Shown piece by piece: positions 1 to 11,600 of a stretch of DNA of 64,000 nucleotides. The stretch lies in assembly GCF_026151205.1 (NCBI RefSeq), contig NC_087084.1:1588312-1652311 (forward strand), written 5' to 3'. A model generated the notes under the pieces. That model was not told the origin of the DNA and searched no databases. It saw only the letters and a list, made by a program, of their open reading frames with translations. The DNA is from Bolinopsis microptera (lineage: Eukaryota > Ctenophora > Tentaculata > Lobata > Bolinopsidae). Both the position numbers and the translations under genes were made by a program. Each line of letters starts with the position of its first letter. Positions within the stretch are counted from its first letter, which is position 1.

Positions 1-29
1 TTTTTTAATCCATTCTCTGACTCTAGCTG

Positions 30-200
30 GTTCTGAACGACTTTTCGAAACCCCAACCCTCGAAGTCTAATCTGATCCCAACCCTAACCCTAACCCAATC
101 CTTAACAAAAACATATGCTGAAACCCTAACAATAACGAGAAATTAGACTAACTTCCTTATACGGTCATATCACGTGATCGATACATGTACAGTTTTTCGC
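30..200. repeat. Dispersed repeat end with TTAGGG-like units; inverted copy at 41.5 kb
   Basis: The stretch holds several CCCTAA units (about 71-96). It is matched in reverse complement, with divergence, by about 41510-41690: CTAATCTGATCCCA at 67-80 pairs with TGGGATCAGATTAG at 41636-41649, and GTGATCGA near 172 pairs with CTCGATCAC near 41512. This makes it part of an interspersed element rather than a telomere. The element family is not recognised. Confidence 0.55.
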
Positions 201-378
201 CAATATCTCGTCAGGAGAGCATTTTAACCCTATGTCATGGGTCCATGGGGCTTGATTCGGAATTAGCGTCCGAAAATACATCGATTGAAGTTGGACACAA
301 CCATCGGGGGCCTTTTAGAACAATCTCGAAGATCGACTGTAGAGTGATTTAGCACGCTCGATATTAGTATTACTCGTC

Positions 379-622
379 AGCCAGCGCTGGCCAGCGCAAT
401 ATAGTTGCGATATTACTCGTCAGCTAGCGCTGGCCAGCGCTGGCTAGCGCTGGTTAGCGCTGGCTAGCGCTGGTTAGCGCTGGTTAGCGCTGGTTAGCGC
501 TGGCCAGCGCTGGTTAGCGCTAGCTGACGAGTAATAGCGCAAAAATTTTGCGCTGGATATCGATGGCCAGCGCTGGCCAGCGCTGGCTATCGCTTAGCGC
601 TGGCCAGCGCTGGCCAGCGCTA
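379..622. repeat. Palindromic AGCGCTGG/AGCGCTGGCC tandem array
   Basis: Dense array of AGCGCTGG, AGCGCTGGCC and AGCGCTGGTT units, each nearly self-complementary. It contains a perfect 20-bp inverted pair: ATTACTCGTCAGCTAGCGCT at 412-431 and its reverse complement at 516-535. A related array (TAGCGCTGGATAGCGACAAC-type units) lies at 19139-19465 in opposite orientation. Both arrays abut the same 15-bp motif, which suggests terminal or subterminal repeats of one transposon. Confidence 0.8.
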
Positions 623-630
623 GTTCACTG

Positions 631-645
631 TAGGGGGTGTACAAT
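631..645 (+). repeat. Left terminal inverted repeat TAGGGGGTGTACAAT
   Basis: Exact inverted match to 19116-19130. The adjacent outer bases ACTG/CAGT also match, so the repeat may extend outward into the palindromic arrays. A variant, TAGGGGGTGCACGAT, ends the insertion at 22282-22877, which shows this sequence type marks a mobile-element end. Confidence 0.65.
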
Positions 646-1266
646 ATTCACAAACTACGGCGTAGCGAAATAAAACTTACATCATCTTGTTTGGTTTAAT
701 GAGATCTTTCAGAAAAGTATACATTTGCACAAACTTTTTTTCGATTGGTCACGTGACCTCGCTCACGTGACCCAATGCTAGTGCGCTCGCAGTTGAAATT
801 ATCAGGTAACGGTCTTTATGTACTTCGAAAAAAGAAAAAGAAATCGAGCGCTAGAGTGACACGTCACGTCACTTGCGCTGCATTTCGGAGCTGCAAGTAG
901 GAATAAGATTTCATATTCTTGTTTTGTATTTGTTGCCGTGTTGCAGTTCTTTGTATTTTAATTACTAGATAAGTTAGTGGATTTTAATTTTATAAGTTTC
1001 ATCACCGTGTTTTAACTTTCCTGTCATTGTTGCTAAATTAAGTTTTATGTTTAGCATGATTTGAAGTAAATGTACTTATTATAGTAGCCTTTTTTATTAG
1101 TTTTGCTTTCTGGCCATGGCATTTCTATTGTAAGATATTGACGTTAATTCCTTAGCTTGTGGACCCACATTAATTATATGCAAGACTAGACAGCCATAAT
1201 TACATTATTTATAAATTTTTGGTTTGCTTGTAGTTGTAGGCGCTTTGTTGGCTCCTGGATAGTTAT
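646..1266. other. 5' flank of the transposase-like ORF
   Basis: No coding exon seen. It contains two nearby CACGTG palindromes at about 750-776 (GGTCACGTGACC and CTCACGTGACC), which are possible bHLH-type sites, and AT-rich DNA leading to the ATG at 1267. Confidence 0.35.
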
Positions 1267-4200
1267 ATGTCTCATCAAGATTTCTCGTTATGGGAAGACG
1301 CCAATCAGGAGCTTTTGTCCATTTGTAAGTCTGATAACGCCTTTAATATCGTATACAGTAAGATGCAGGAATTGTACCCAGACTTTCACTATATGCACAT
1401 GTTTTCAAGTCCTCCTCTTTGCTTTGATCAGTCTTTGGCTAAATTTTCTCCTTTACTTAATGATAAAGAGTACATATACTACCTTCTGCATTTTCATTTT
1501 AAGAGAAGCGCTATTCCTCCTGCTAGTATAAAGTTTGGTCCATTTGTAGGAAAGTACAATAGATCTAGCGCTATACATTTTTCTAGAGATCATTTACTGT
1601 CTTTTCTTGCTGTGTTATTTCAATGCAAGGATATTACACGTGCTGTTTTGGATAAGGTGTGGAATAAGATGCATAAATATCTTCTTAAGTGCCGAACTCC
1701 TGAGTCACGGAACTGTTTCTTTTCTCAGTCGTTCGATATAGCCAACTTTGTAGCCTGCACATGCATAAAGGATTTAGATAATGCGTCTCCGGCTGTCCGT
1801 ACCAAAAAGCCTAGATTGAGTCATAGTACCCCGGTTCAAACTCCGCATAGTTCTAAGCGAAAGCGAGTTAGTAAACCTAGGAGCAGTGTGGTATTCAGAA
1901 ACGTTGCAGTTCAGACATGGCATTCCTCCTTCAAATACGATCTGGTTCGAAAAAATGTCGTGTCAAGCAAAATTAAGGCCAGGCTCATAACATCTGCACG
2001 TTGTCAGCACATTTCATCGACTTTAGAGAAGCATAAGGCCAATAATAAGCAGCTACAGCTAGAAAATGGGATGCTTAAGGCTAATATCGACGTTCTATTG
2101 CACAAGCAAGAACACTTCCAATCTCAGATAAGCTTTAAAGATAAGAGCATCGCAGAATTGCTGGCAGATTCTGACAACCTCAAGGCTAGCTTATGTGATA
2201 TTAAGGCTAAGTTAAGGGATTCCAATAATGAATGCAAAGTGCTCGATGATGAGCTTTGCCAATACCGAGATTTAGAAGCCCAAGTAGATAGAATTGCAAA
2301 TGACCCTGATTTTAAGCTCCGTATTTCTGAGGCCTCTAAATCCTATGATAGAGCAGATGCTGCTGATACGAAACTTTCGAACCAGATTCCTATGCGAAGT
2401 AGTCGCAAATCTATCAATCCTAAGATTGATATTGCGTTGTCCATTTTAAGACACGTTGGTCTTTGTTCGCTAGAGAAATGTTTTGAAACGTTAGTACTTT
2501 TAGGAAATCACGTCTTTGATCAGGAATGGGAGTTAAGTAGCGATGTTTCTAATAAGCGAGCACGTCAGATGTTGCCTAGTGATAGTATTAAAGGTAATGT
2601 ATCAGAATCAGATCCTGGCCCCACTTACCCAAATCCAAGCAGCAGCACGAGCAGTATCCCGGCCAAAAGAACAATGCATAAGATCACTAAGAATACAGCT
2701 CCAACTCAAGGCTATCTGCGTAAGTTTGAGGCCAATGTGTACACGCCCTTAGCTGTTCAGTCTGTTGCACAAGAGCTGAAAAGCCCAAATCTTGTAACAT
2801 CGACCATCATGTATGATGGGGCTAGTATTAAAAAGGGCAAAGTAATGACAGTTGGCGTGGTTAACGCTGTAAATGACCCCGTATCAAGCAAAGTTACATC
2901 GCATTATCGCCAGCTTGGGATTATGGAGATGGTTAAGAGTGATACTGATTCTTCATTCAAGGCTGTAACTTCTACCTTACGTAATGCTGCCGTTCTTGAT
3001 TCTGATACAGTTAGCCATGAAGACGTCCTCAGTTCGACCAAAGATGTATTTTCTAATATCGATTACATTGTAACAGACTTAGGTGGCGAGATGAAGCCTG
3101 TCAGTGAGAAAGTTTCCGAGCTTAAAGTTTCACTTGGTCATGATAGTCGGCCAACTTACATCCATTGCAATGCTCACGTTAGTCCGGCGTTTGATTCTGA
3201 AATAGATAAGGAGTTGCATGCGATTGAATCACTCCTTGATATAAAGCGATATGTTGACAAAGGTTTTAATTCATCTTTCTTTAGTTCAAGCCGCTCATGT
3301 ACTTACACTATGTTGCACGCTCTTTTTAGTATGCTAGGTTCGTCACTATATAGACAAAAAGAGCAATCATGGTCTTGCCAAAAGGATTTTACCGAGTTTT
3401 TATTTGCTAATAAACAACCTCAAGACACTTTCTTTGATCCTAATAGTTCTAGATTCGGAAAGGAGTCTGAAATGTGCTTCATACTTGCATTTAACTTTGA
3501 TAATGTGCACAATTTCATTTCATCGATACACAAAGATAATAGAATGTTTAAATCTTGCGAGTATTACATCAAGTGCCCTTGCTTTATAGAGCTTGTTATC
3601 TCAGTCGCATTGATATTTTATCACATCTATGCCCCATTTTTGGTTGCCGTCGGTGCAGAAACGTGGCTCGGTCATACTCTCCTGACGCATAGTCAGTTAT
3701 TTTCTTACTATCCCAGCCTCAAGCATGACTTAGAACAGCTGACTATTGATCCTAGTTCGTTGTTTACTAAATCTCGTCTCCCTCATTTATCTGATTTCCC
3801 CCAGCTTACTCATAGTTCCAAGGTTCTATATACTCGCATGGCTGATAAGATTTTTGATGATTTAGATAGTGGTATAGTTAACGGCGAGATTGAGAGTAAG
3901 ATGGTTGAGTGGATGGTCAAACTCCTTTGTGAGCGCTTGCTTATGGTTACAGATAGGCAGGTGGATGAGTATTATGGAGGTCCAGATTCAGTGGTTGGTA
4001 GAGAGCTGGCAATAAATCCAGAGAAGATTGATATGGCTGCCACGACCCAGCTGCCTTGTGAGCACAGTGTTGGGACGCTAAGACAAAGCTATCGCCGGGG
4101 ACCTACTGCTAACATTGAAACATTTTCCCAGCACCAGGTAATCAAGAAGAGTCCTTTGTACGAGAAGCTTCTCTCAGGTGTTATTACAGCTGATCAGTTT

Positions 4201-5265
4201 GGCAAAATGATAAAACTGATTAAGAAATCTGCGTCACTTAAGTTGTATATCCAGCACAGAGACGATGATCGCAAGAAGCTTAAACAGGAAAAGGTTCTCC
4301 ACCTGTACGAGCAGAAAAAGAAGCGAATGAAGGAAGTTCGTGATAAGGCTGGGTTGGTTAGTGTGGTAAAGGATCATGGAGGCCCCTGCCAAACAGAGGA
4401 GGATGTAGAGATCATGGTGGGTAGGTATGAAGGTAGGTCTGAGGCTCTGATGAAGGATCTTTGGAACGAGATCAAGTATCAGAAGAAGGTCATTCTCTGC
4501 ATTGGTTCAGCTGATCAGAGTCATGGTGACTTGTTTAAGCAGAGGATTTGGAATCGAGCTACCAGAAAGTATGACCCTGTGCCGTTAGAGCAGCGTATCA
4601 GTAACCTAAAGAGTATTCTCAGGTTACAGTCTGTAGATGGAGATGGGAGTGGTTTAGTGCCTGCACCGGTGATTTCGGTGGATCAGTTCGTCGAGAAGGC
4701 TTCTGCTAGGCACGCAGAGTTGAAGGGGTTTAAGCATCGTGCAAGTGTTACTTCGGGTAGTGATGATGCGGGTGAGCATGATATAGTTGATTTGACGGGT
4801 TCCTTTTATGATGGGTTGGTCGATGAGAAGTTCATAGCAGTGTTCTACAGTGATGACTCCTCTACACCATGGTACCTTGGTGTGGTTGAAACGGTGAGAA
4901 GCAACGATGGGTGCGAACAGTGTGAAGAGTTCTCGTTGACTGTTTTGAACTCATTTGGGCATTGCTTTGTTGTCAGGTTCTGTGAAGCCAAGAGAGGGCC
5001 CTGTGCAACGGATCAGTCCAACTCAGAATGGGAGTTGGATACAAAGGCGCAGCTTTATCACGTCAATGCTTGTCAAATTGTACCATGCAAGGTCAAGCTG
5101 GCTGATTCAGGCGCAGCGATGGTAATCGGTAGTAGAAGCGGTAAACATCCTAAAAAGGGAGCATCTGCTAGGTTATTGTCGTACACTGTGAGCAATACAA
5201 AGGAGATCGATAGATATCTACATTGTAACATTCTTTACTCTCTAATCAATGCCGAGCATAGTTAG
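1267..5265 (+). CDS. DDE-type (RNase H-like) transposase-like protein, intronless, 1332 aa
   Basis: One uninterrupted 4-kb frame, unlike the short-exon genes nearby. Visible parts: an N-terminal region of unknown fold (1-175); a basic, NLS-like patch with KKPRL and KRKR (about 178-203); a long coiled coil (about 245-345); then blocks that fit an RNase H-like core, with YDGASIKKGK (D517), VTDLGGEMK (D604), an HCNAH motif (H633, C634, H637) and CEHSVGTLRQSYRRGP (E932). These resemble the D-D-E and C..H layout of KDZ/hAT-like transposases, but I cannot name the family. Residues 990-1040 are very basic. The C-terminus (about 1180-1310) has a WYLGVVETV block reminiscent of Tudor/BAH/chromo-like folds. 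A possible poly(A) signal AATAAA is near 5350. It lies between matching inverted termini at 631 and 19130, so it is the likely transposase of that element. Alternative: a domesticated host gene. Confidence 0.6.
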   Translation: MSHQDFSLWEDANQELLSICKSDNAFNIVYSKMQELYPDFHYMHMFSSPPLCFDQSLAKFSPLLNDKEYIYYLLHFHFKRSAIPPASIKFGPFVGKYNRSSAIHFSRDHLLSFLAVLFQCKDITRAVLDKVWNKMHKYLLKCRTPESRNCFFSQSFDIANFVACTCIKDLDNASPAVRTKKPRLSHSTPVQTPHSSKRKRVSKPRSSVVFRNVAVQTWHSSFKYDLVRKNVVSSKIKARLITSARCQHISSTLEKHKANNKQLQLENGMLKANIDVLLHKQEHFQSQISFKDKSIAELLADSDNLKASLCDIKAKLRDSNNECKVLDDELCQYRDLEAQVDRIANDPDFKLRISEASKSYDRADAADTKLSNQIPMRSSRKSINPKIDIALSILRHVGLCSLEKCFETLVLLGNHVFDQEWELSSDVSNKRARQMLPSDSIKGNVSESDPGPTYPNPSSSTSSIPAKRTMHKITKNTAPTQGYLRKFEANVYTPLAVQSVAQELKSPNLVTSTIMYDGASIKKGKVMTVGVVNAVNDPVSSKVTSHYRQLGIMEMVKSDTDSSFKAVTSTLRNAAVLDSDTVSHEDVLSSTKDVFSNIDYIVTDLGGEMKPVSEKVSELKVSLGHDSRPTYIHCNAHVSPAFDSEIDKELHAIESLLDIKRYVDKGFNSSFFSSSRSCTYTMLHALFSMLGSSLYRQKEQSWSCQKDFTEFLFANKQPQDTFFDPNSSRFGKESEMCFILAFNFDNVHNFISSIHKDNRMFKSCEYYIKCPCFIELVISVALIFYHIYAPFLVAVGAETWLGHTLLTHSQLFSYYPSLKHDLEQLTIDPSSLFTKSRLPHLSDFPQLTHSSKVLYTRMADKIFDDLDSGIVNGEIESKMVEWMVKLLCERLLMVTDRQVDEYYGGPDSVVGRELAINPEKIDMAATTQLPCEHSVGTLRQSYRRGPTANIETFSQHQVIKKSPLYEKLLSGVITADQFGKMIKLIKKSASLKLYIQHRDDDRKKLKQEKVLHLYEQKKKRMKEVRDKAGLVSVVKDHGGPCQTEEDVEIMVGRYEGRSEALMKDLWNEIKYQKKVILCIGSADQSHGDLFKQRIWNRATRKYDPVPLEQRISNLKSILRLQSVDGDGSGLVPAPVISVDQFVEKASARHAELKGFKHRASVTSGSDDAGEHDIVDLTGSFYDGLVDEKFIAVFYSDDSSTPWYLGVVETVRSNDGCEQCEEFSLTVLNSFGHCFVVRFCEAKRGPCATDQSNSEWELDTKAQLYHVNACQIVPCKVKLADSGAAMVIGSRSGKHPKKGASARLLSYTVSNTKEIDRYLHCNILYSLINAEHS

Positions 5266-5567
5266 TAATTAGGTCTCATAGTCTTACTTAGGTATTCATG
5301 TAACTACGTTATTGATTTATCTGTGCCTTTTCGGAAAATGTTAAATGGTAATAAAGCCAGGATGTAATGAATAGCATTTAAAGATATATGTATGTATGAT
5401 CTCGATAAAATGCATGCCTTAAAAACAAAAAAATTAACTAAAAATATTTTAAAATATCAAAAAAATATTTAAAACTTTAAAAAAATTAGGTATCATGAAT
5501 CATGAGACAGTTGACAATGACATGGATAGCCTGAACGAGAGACTGGAACTTAGAGGCAGCACCCGAC

Positions 5568-5572
5568 ACGCA
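5568..5572. repeat. Target-site duplication ACGCA (left)
   Basis: ACGCA directly before the LTR; the identical five bases follow the second LTR at 14567-14571. A 5-bp duplication is normal for LTR-element integrases. Confidence 0.9.
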
Positions 5573-6771
5573 TGTAGGAACCTCCCGTGGGAGTAACTAC
5601 TAACTAGTCACTAGGTCTACGCAATTTATAGGGCTCCATCCTATAAGAACCAGTATAGGATCTAACTACGCCTGGTATATAGTACTGACTACAAGTCTTA
5701 ATAACTTGCGGTCTAACTACTAGTAGCTAGAGCGCTCTAATGATGACTAGCTTGAGGGTCTTCGGGATCGATAGTCTCCACCAGTATGGTGTTACTCTAA
5801 TTCGCCAAGAACTTGTATCCTCCTGAAACTGTACGAGTTAAGCTTGTGATTAAATGCGGCTTGCTGTGTCAAGGACTCAAATTTACTGGTGGCACTGCAC
5901 ACTTTTAGTAATTGTAACGACTCAACTTTCAATCATAGTCTCAGAGACTTGCAATATAGCAGTTTTAGCAGTTGTAGTGTAAGCGATTAATGACAGTATA
6001 TGAAAAGACCAGCAGAACATCTGGTCATCAAGGTAAGTAGTATCAAGTATCATAGTATAGTACAATAAAATATAGTATCGACCGAGCTAACCGACCTTAG
6101 GATGAGTAGGAGGGGTGGACAGTTGAAGAGCTGGTTCTCTAATCTGCATATCGCCACCGCAGCTTAAAGAGTCGACTTTCCTCAACAAGTCCGGAGATGA
6201 GTCCGATCGCTGGCTGGAGATGAGTCTGATCATCTTCAGTCGCACGGAGGCAGAATCAGGGCGTCATCTTAGGGATAAGGGCAGGAACAGAGTAGAAGTG
6301 AAGAGATCCAGAGGGTCAGTGCCGGAACGATCGGAGGCCGAGTGACCAACTCGAAGTTGGAATAATGGAACTGAGTAGAAGTAGGGAGAAGTCCAGGTCG
6401 TCATCTCGGATAGTCTCCCAGGTTCTGTTAATTTACCGTTTAAACTCAGAGGTCCGATAATTAATTGGTCGTATCAGCTCGGTTTATCTCGTCCTGTCCC
6501 GGTGCACTGAAATATGAGATTTCGCCGTCAGGACACCGGTTCGGGGGCTCCGTGATTGGTTGCTATTCGTACGGTTGCCACGGTGATTGGCGCGCTCCAC
6601 AGTTTGATGGAAGCCTTATCACTGCAACTCTTAATGAGCTTTCATTCGCTCCTAGACAGATGTCCCGTCCGGTCCATCACGGTATGAACTAGGTATGAAG
6701 TGTAAGTGTCAACTCCCAGTGCTCAGTTATTAACTGAGCGACAAAAAGAATAGGGGGCCGAGGTTCTTACA
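5573..6771 (-). repeat. LTR (3' LTR by element orientation), 1199 bp
   Basis: Same length as 13368-14566, with no difference noticed. Short frames inside it (for example 6465-6692) recur identically in the other LTR and are not considered genes. Confidence 0.9.
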
Positions 6772-6773
6772 CG

Positions 6774-6785
6774 TCCCTTTCTTCC
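6774..6785 (-). promoter_or_regulatory. Polypurine tract
   Basis: Reads GGAAGAAAGGGA on the minus strand, two bases from the LTR edge. This is the expected plus-strand primer site of a reverse-transcribing element. Confidence 0.75.
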
Positions 6786-7543
6786 AAACTGGCGTCCCGC
6801 CATGAGTCTATCTGCGTTTTTGGAATCGGGGAGTTGACATGGAGATTGGAGGTTGACATCAAGGGTTGCTTGGGAGAGAGATCCATGATGGTCAGGAGTT
6901 GTTGGCCCAGTTAACCTTGGTCGATACATTAATACACTTCTAAAAACGTGGTTTCGCCGCAATAATTTAAGTTAACCCGGTTGTAAATAGTTAAAATAAA
7001 ACTTGTTTTTTTTTTTTACAACAAACATTTCGCCAATTATCTTTTACTTTAGTTCGTAAATAGTTTTCGGCATTAGGCCAATGGTTATTGATGAATGGAG
7101 CTGTGCGGTGTTAAGTGTATGACTTTGAATGACTAACAATATCGCCAACATTTGTTAGAAAAGAAAAGTTACAACTGCAAGTACTAAGGCACGGTTTGTG
7201 AAAAGCTTCTTCTTCCTCATTTATTCAAGCCGAGGGTTGCGACTGGGTGATCGCAGGTAGAGGGTTCCCATGATTGAGAGACCATAACCTGCTTTCTTCG
7301 GGCGGACCAGCACTCGCCCACTCGGAAGAACCGAGATTTAGTGAGTTTGTGAGTGAGTGTGACCTAAGGTTCAACGGTAAAGGAGAGAGGCAGAGAAGGA
7401 GAAAGAGGGAATTGGTTTTACTCATGGAACGCCTATGACCAGGTCGTATCCAGACATCTACTCAGAGGTTTGGAAGTACCACTATTTTAGAGAAAACTAC
7501 CTCCTATTTATAAAAGTCACACTACTATACTCACGCGCCGCCA

Positions 7544-8485
7544 TTACTGGAAAGTTCGTTCTTCGTCCTGTAAGCCAGGGTAGACTGGATGATATCCGCC
7601 TGGGTACATGTATTGCGATGCGTAAGGTCCGGGTAGTGTGCCATCTTGCTGTTCTGCTTGTCCGATGGGTGCTGTCGGTTTAGGGGCTTCCCCTGCATTT
7701 ACCACTAATGATATGTGGCTCTCTGATCTCGGTAAGGTACTGCATCGTTCTTCGCCATATCGTTCTAAGCCGGGGTCTCGGAAGTGCACTCTGGTTGAGT
7801 TTCGCCTGCACTTGCAACACGGTGGGGGACACATATTAGTGTTAGGAGCGACAAAGTCTTTGATCATTTTCAATACCACAAATGCCAGCAGTGTGACCCC
7901 TACGATGCATGCCATTTTAAAGTACTTGGGGATCATTTTGATATTTTGTATGGTGTCTTTAATTATTGGTTGTGCACTCTGCATGGTGGCAATCTCCTTC
8001 TGTCCTTCTTTCAGCTTCTGCAAGTCCTCCTGGAAGTTTTCCACGTCTCTCGCCAAGCTCTCTGCTCCCAGCCCCGGAATTTTGATCATATCCTCTCGAT
8101 CTATCATTGGCGCCATTAGAGGTGGTTTTCGGTACATGATACTGTTGGGCGCCGCATTCTCGGGACTGTGTATCACTATGTTACCGAAGCTAACACTCGT
8201 GGTATTCCGATCCCATTTCACAAATGTCACCTGATGCTCCGGCATTATTCTTTCCGCCACTGATGATGTGGTTTGCATGTGTGGGTGAGAAGTACCTTGT
8301 TCCGAGGATTTGTGGGACACTATCTTTATCGCCGTCGAGTTGGTTCGTAGGAGTAGTCCAGCTGGTGTTGAGATATACGCATCAGTGTTACACGACACCA
8401 AGGGGCAGCTGGAGGTCTTGGTTCGCCGGGAGTTGAGACAGTCGTCAAACTGTACAAGTTCGTATTGAGTTTCTTGGCAGATCAT
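7544..8485 (-). CDS. Env-like membrane protein of the LTR element (313 aa or slightly longer)
   Basis: The frame is open from about 8607 down to 7544; the first ATG is at 8485. A mostly polar, cysteine-containing N-terminal part is followed by a heptad-like helix (about residues 142-185), one strong membrane span (about 190-212) and a tail of about 100 residues with a CPPPCC cysteine cluster and Tyr/Pro/Gly-rich repeats (YPGGY, VYPG). Position just before the 3' LTR, the coiled coil, the single C-terminal membrane anchor and the cysteine tail all fit the anchored subunit of a retroviral or errantivirus-type envelope. No furin site or signal peptide is seen in this frame, so the N-terminal half may lie in another exon or be missing. 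It is the only intact long frame of the element. Alternative: a captured host membrane protein. Confidence 0.5.
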   Translation of the reverse strand: MICQETQYELVQFDDCLNSRRTKTSSCPLVSCNTDAYISTPAGLLLRTNSTAIKIVSHKSSEQGTSHPHMQTTSSVAERIMPEHQVTFVKWDRNTTSVSFGNIVIHSPENAAPNSIMYRKPPLMAPMIDREDMIKIPGLGAESLARDVENFQEDLQKLKEGQKEIATMQSAQPIIKDTIQNIKMIPKYFKMACIVGVTLLAFVVLKMIKDFVAPNTNMCPPPCCKCRRNSTRVHFRDPGLERYGEERCSTLPRSESHISLVVNAGEAPKPTAPIGQAEQQDGTLPGPYASQYMYPGGYHPVYPGLQDEERTFQ

Positions 8486-8609
8486 TGCCCTCGCGAAGAC
8501 AGGACACTGCTTTGGGGTTCTTAAAACATACCATTTGCCGTCCTGGAATGTTGCATAAGATGGTGAATTAAAAGCGAGGTCGTAGGTAGTTCGAGCGACG
8601 AATCCAGTT

Positions 8610-11600
8610 TATCGTATAGCAAAGAACGCCGAGAGTTGTGCTGTGTCCATGTCAGGAAACAGGAGTACAAATCTAAATTGTAGATTTTCAAAATTTGCCT
8701 CGATCAATGTCGCTGTCGCCGTCTGATACAGAAGATGGGGAAATTCTGTGAAGAATTTCGAAGTTTTCGCCAGTTGCCCAGTCGCTAGGTGTCTCACTTA
8801 GGAGTTTTGGGCTAGCGAGGTGTATTCCCTTTTTCTTTTTTTTTTTATTACCTGGAGTACTCTGCCTAAAAATAAAGTATTTATTGCCGACCATTGAGTT
8901 GATCACTTCAATAGTGCGGAACCATACGAGGGTAACACATATTTACGAATAAAATCAACAAAAGTTTAAAGCACAATTCAAGTTTGTGGACACATATTAG
9001 TCTTATAATTAAACACGTAAATTTATATATTTGGTATTTGTTAATATATCAATTCCATTTCCACAATCTTTTGTTCAATCAAACTTTCAAAGTGTTCCCC
9101 AAAATATCGTCGTTTTGGAAAGAAACATAACATTTATTATTGTCGAAAATTCGCCCAAGATGTGATCACGTAAAATTCTCGGAAAGTAGCCCAAAAGTTT
9201 GAAATTCGTACGTAAAAGTATTAGTATGTTCACAACAACCATTTTCGCCGTTTGCGTGCCGTAAAACAACAATTTACATTATAACGCACAAGTAGTCTGT
9301 TCGCCAATTTAGTTGACCTGCGCACTTTAAGCTCAGGTTGCTCTACTTCTAGAGTTGTGTCCGCCTGAGGAGCTTCAACTGCTGCTTGTGGTTAATTTAC
9401 TACTTCTAAGTCAGTGGGGGCTGCAGTACCAGAATCTGTGTTTTTTTTTCTATAAGTTTGTAATTTACACTATAAAATGATGGTTTATCATTATGAATGT
9501 AATGACGGCTTGTCTCCGATCACCTTTGCTTACCTTACTACTCACCTTACTTTTTTTTCTTTTTTAAATGTTTTATATAACGGCCCAGTGCCCATATTGG
9601 TTATACTCATATAATATTTCATTAAACTAGGCGCCAACTACCGCTTATTTATCATTATAAATATCATCCCGCTTCAATATCAACTTGGCTATTTCTATAC
9701 CGCCGCAGGCTATTTATATCGCGCCGCAAAACGTGCTTTAATTATCATCGATCTTCTCACTTTTGGAGGAATAAAATAACCGGTCAACCTTTATATACAT
9801 AAACACATCTCCATTTTTTATACCGGTGAGCATCATCATTTATATAGCGCTTTATCGGAATATCATTTATATAGCGGTTCATATGCACGTGCATTTTATA
9901 TAGCGGCGAATTTCAACTTTAAAATGTAGGCGGTTAATCATCAGTTCTATTCTAAGAGCTCTATTCATAAAAGTGAGGTTGCTTTACTACAGTTGCCTAA
10001 TGAAACCTTTTACTTGGTGAGATGAATGGTGAATGGGTGAATTGATAAGTGAATGAATTTGATGTACCTGATGATTACCTCCTGTAGCTAATTAGCTGGC
10101 CACTGTAGTGCGCCCTCACTTATCCTTACCTTACGTTAATATAAGTATTTATAGTATATAGGCCGGTACCGTTGTCGGCCAGGATCGCCGTATTTAAGTA
10201 GTATATAAATTAATTGGTGGTGATTTCATGGTTTATCTTATCAACTTATAGTTATACCTTTGGTGACCGGGACAGTGCGTGTGACTTTGAGTAAACACAT
10301 CTTCTGTAACTCCTCGTGGTGCACAAAACCATTCCAACCTATGTATGTCCCCCTTACGGGTTCCACAAGCCCGACGGTACATAGTTAGACGAAAGACAGA
10401 GAAGCCTTGATTGCCAGATCAAGGACTGCATCAGTAGCAGCGAAATACGGATATACCTTCTCCCTTACAGTCAGCGAGCTGACAACTATCTGACTGTGTC
10501 TTTTAGGCCTTGCCACACCACTTTCGCTATTGCATTCGCTCGCCCTTATTTACTGACACATTCGTACACAAGGTCTCTCTTATTGAGTCTATACTCACGA
10601 TCGCCATTACTTACCAGTTCAACTTGTGCTACACAGGTACTGTTGACATGTGAATCTTGGGTGCCCTATTTAGTTCAGTGACCTGGTTATGTGTCACGTA
10701 CGTTTCCGTACGTGACTACATTATATAAAATGTTTGAGGTCTTTAAGATTATATTTTTACTTAAATGCACCAGCCTGCGAATGTTCATTGAGATATTGAA
10801 TGCAGCCTGACCCGGGTGACGTTAGTAAAGTTGTGTTTAAATGATCCGGCCCGGAGACAAACTTGTTATATTATTATGACTCGGTTCTCGGACTGCGATA
10901 TATATTAAAATTTCTCATTGCTGTCCCTGGTGAGGTACAAATTACTGTCATTATCGGACAGCGCTCCCTATAATTGGCACTCGGAAGGATCAGTTCTCCA
11001 GCTGATATAATTAGCCTGTCCGACTTTATTTTAGAATGTGCCGCTGATTCCAGGAAAGTACCTGACAACTTTAGGGGGACTGGTCGTATTCGCCACGTCA
11101 TTACGTGTTCGCCACTAAAATATGGAACTTTATTCGCCAGACTCCATGATTCATGAGAAACAATAATAATAATATCGGAGCAGACCGTTGTAATCATGCT
11201 AAGAGCGCTTAAAGTTAATTATAGTTATAATACCGTACTTAATCTTGATACACACAAATACACTTCTTTCATTGCGTACATTTTACAGTTCCACTCATTC
11301 TGATCTGTTTACTCTTCACCGTTAACTCACAATTATTAATTTAATTTGGGCATAGACAGAAATTTTGGCAATCTACCCGTCAATATTTGTGCAAATGCCT
11401 TGGAGTTAATAATAATATGGCTGGTACGTTAACTCCGTTCATATTGTGCCCGTTACATTGGTCTTAAATGCAAGTTTTATAAAAATCAAAAACTATCAGA
11501 GTTTAGTTAATTGAAACTTTTAGTAATTCAACGGTCGCTTTTGCTAAAATGACCTTATGAATTTGGTCAAGGAGGGTGTATATTAGTCAACAAATTTTGT

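Noticed and set aside
71-96. CCCTAACCCTAACCC as a telomere
   Set aside because: Only a few units, embedded in a repeat whose inverted copy lies at 41.5 kb.
6465-6692. 75-aa frame repeated at 14260
   Set aside because: Inside the 1199-bp LTR, antisense to the element; no known motif.
7638-8234. 198-aa plus-strand frame
   Set aside because: Shadow of the minus-strand env-like ORF.
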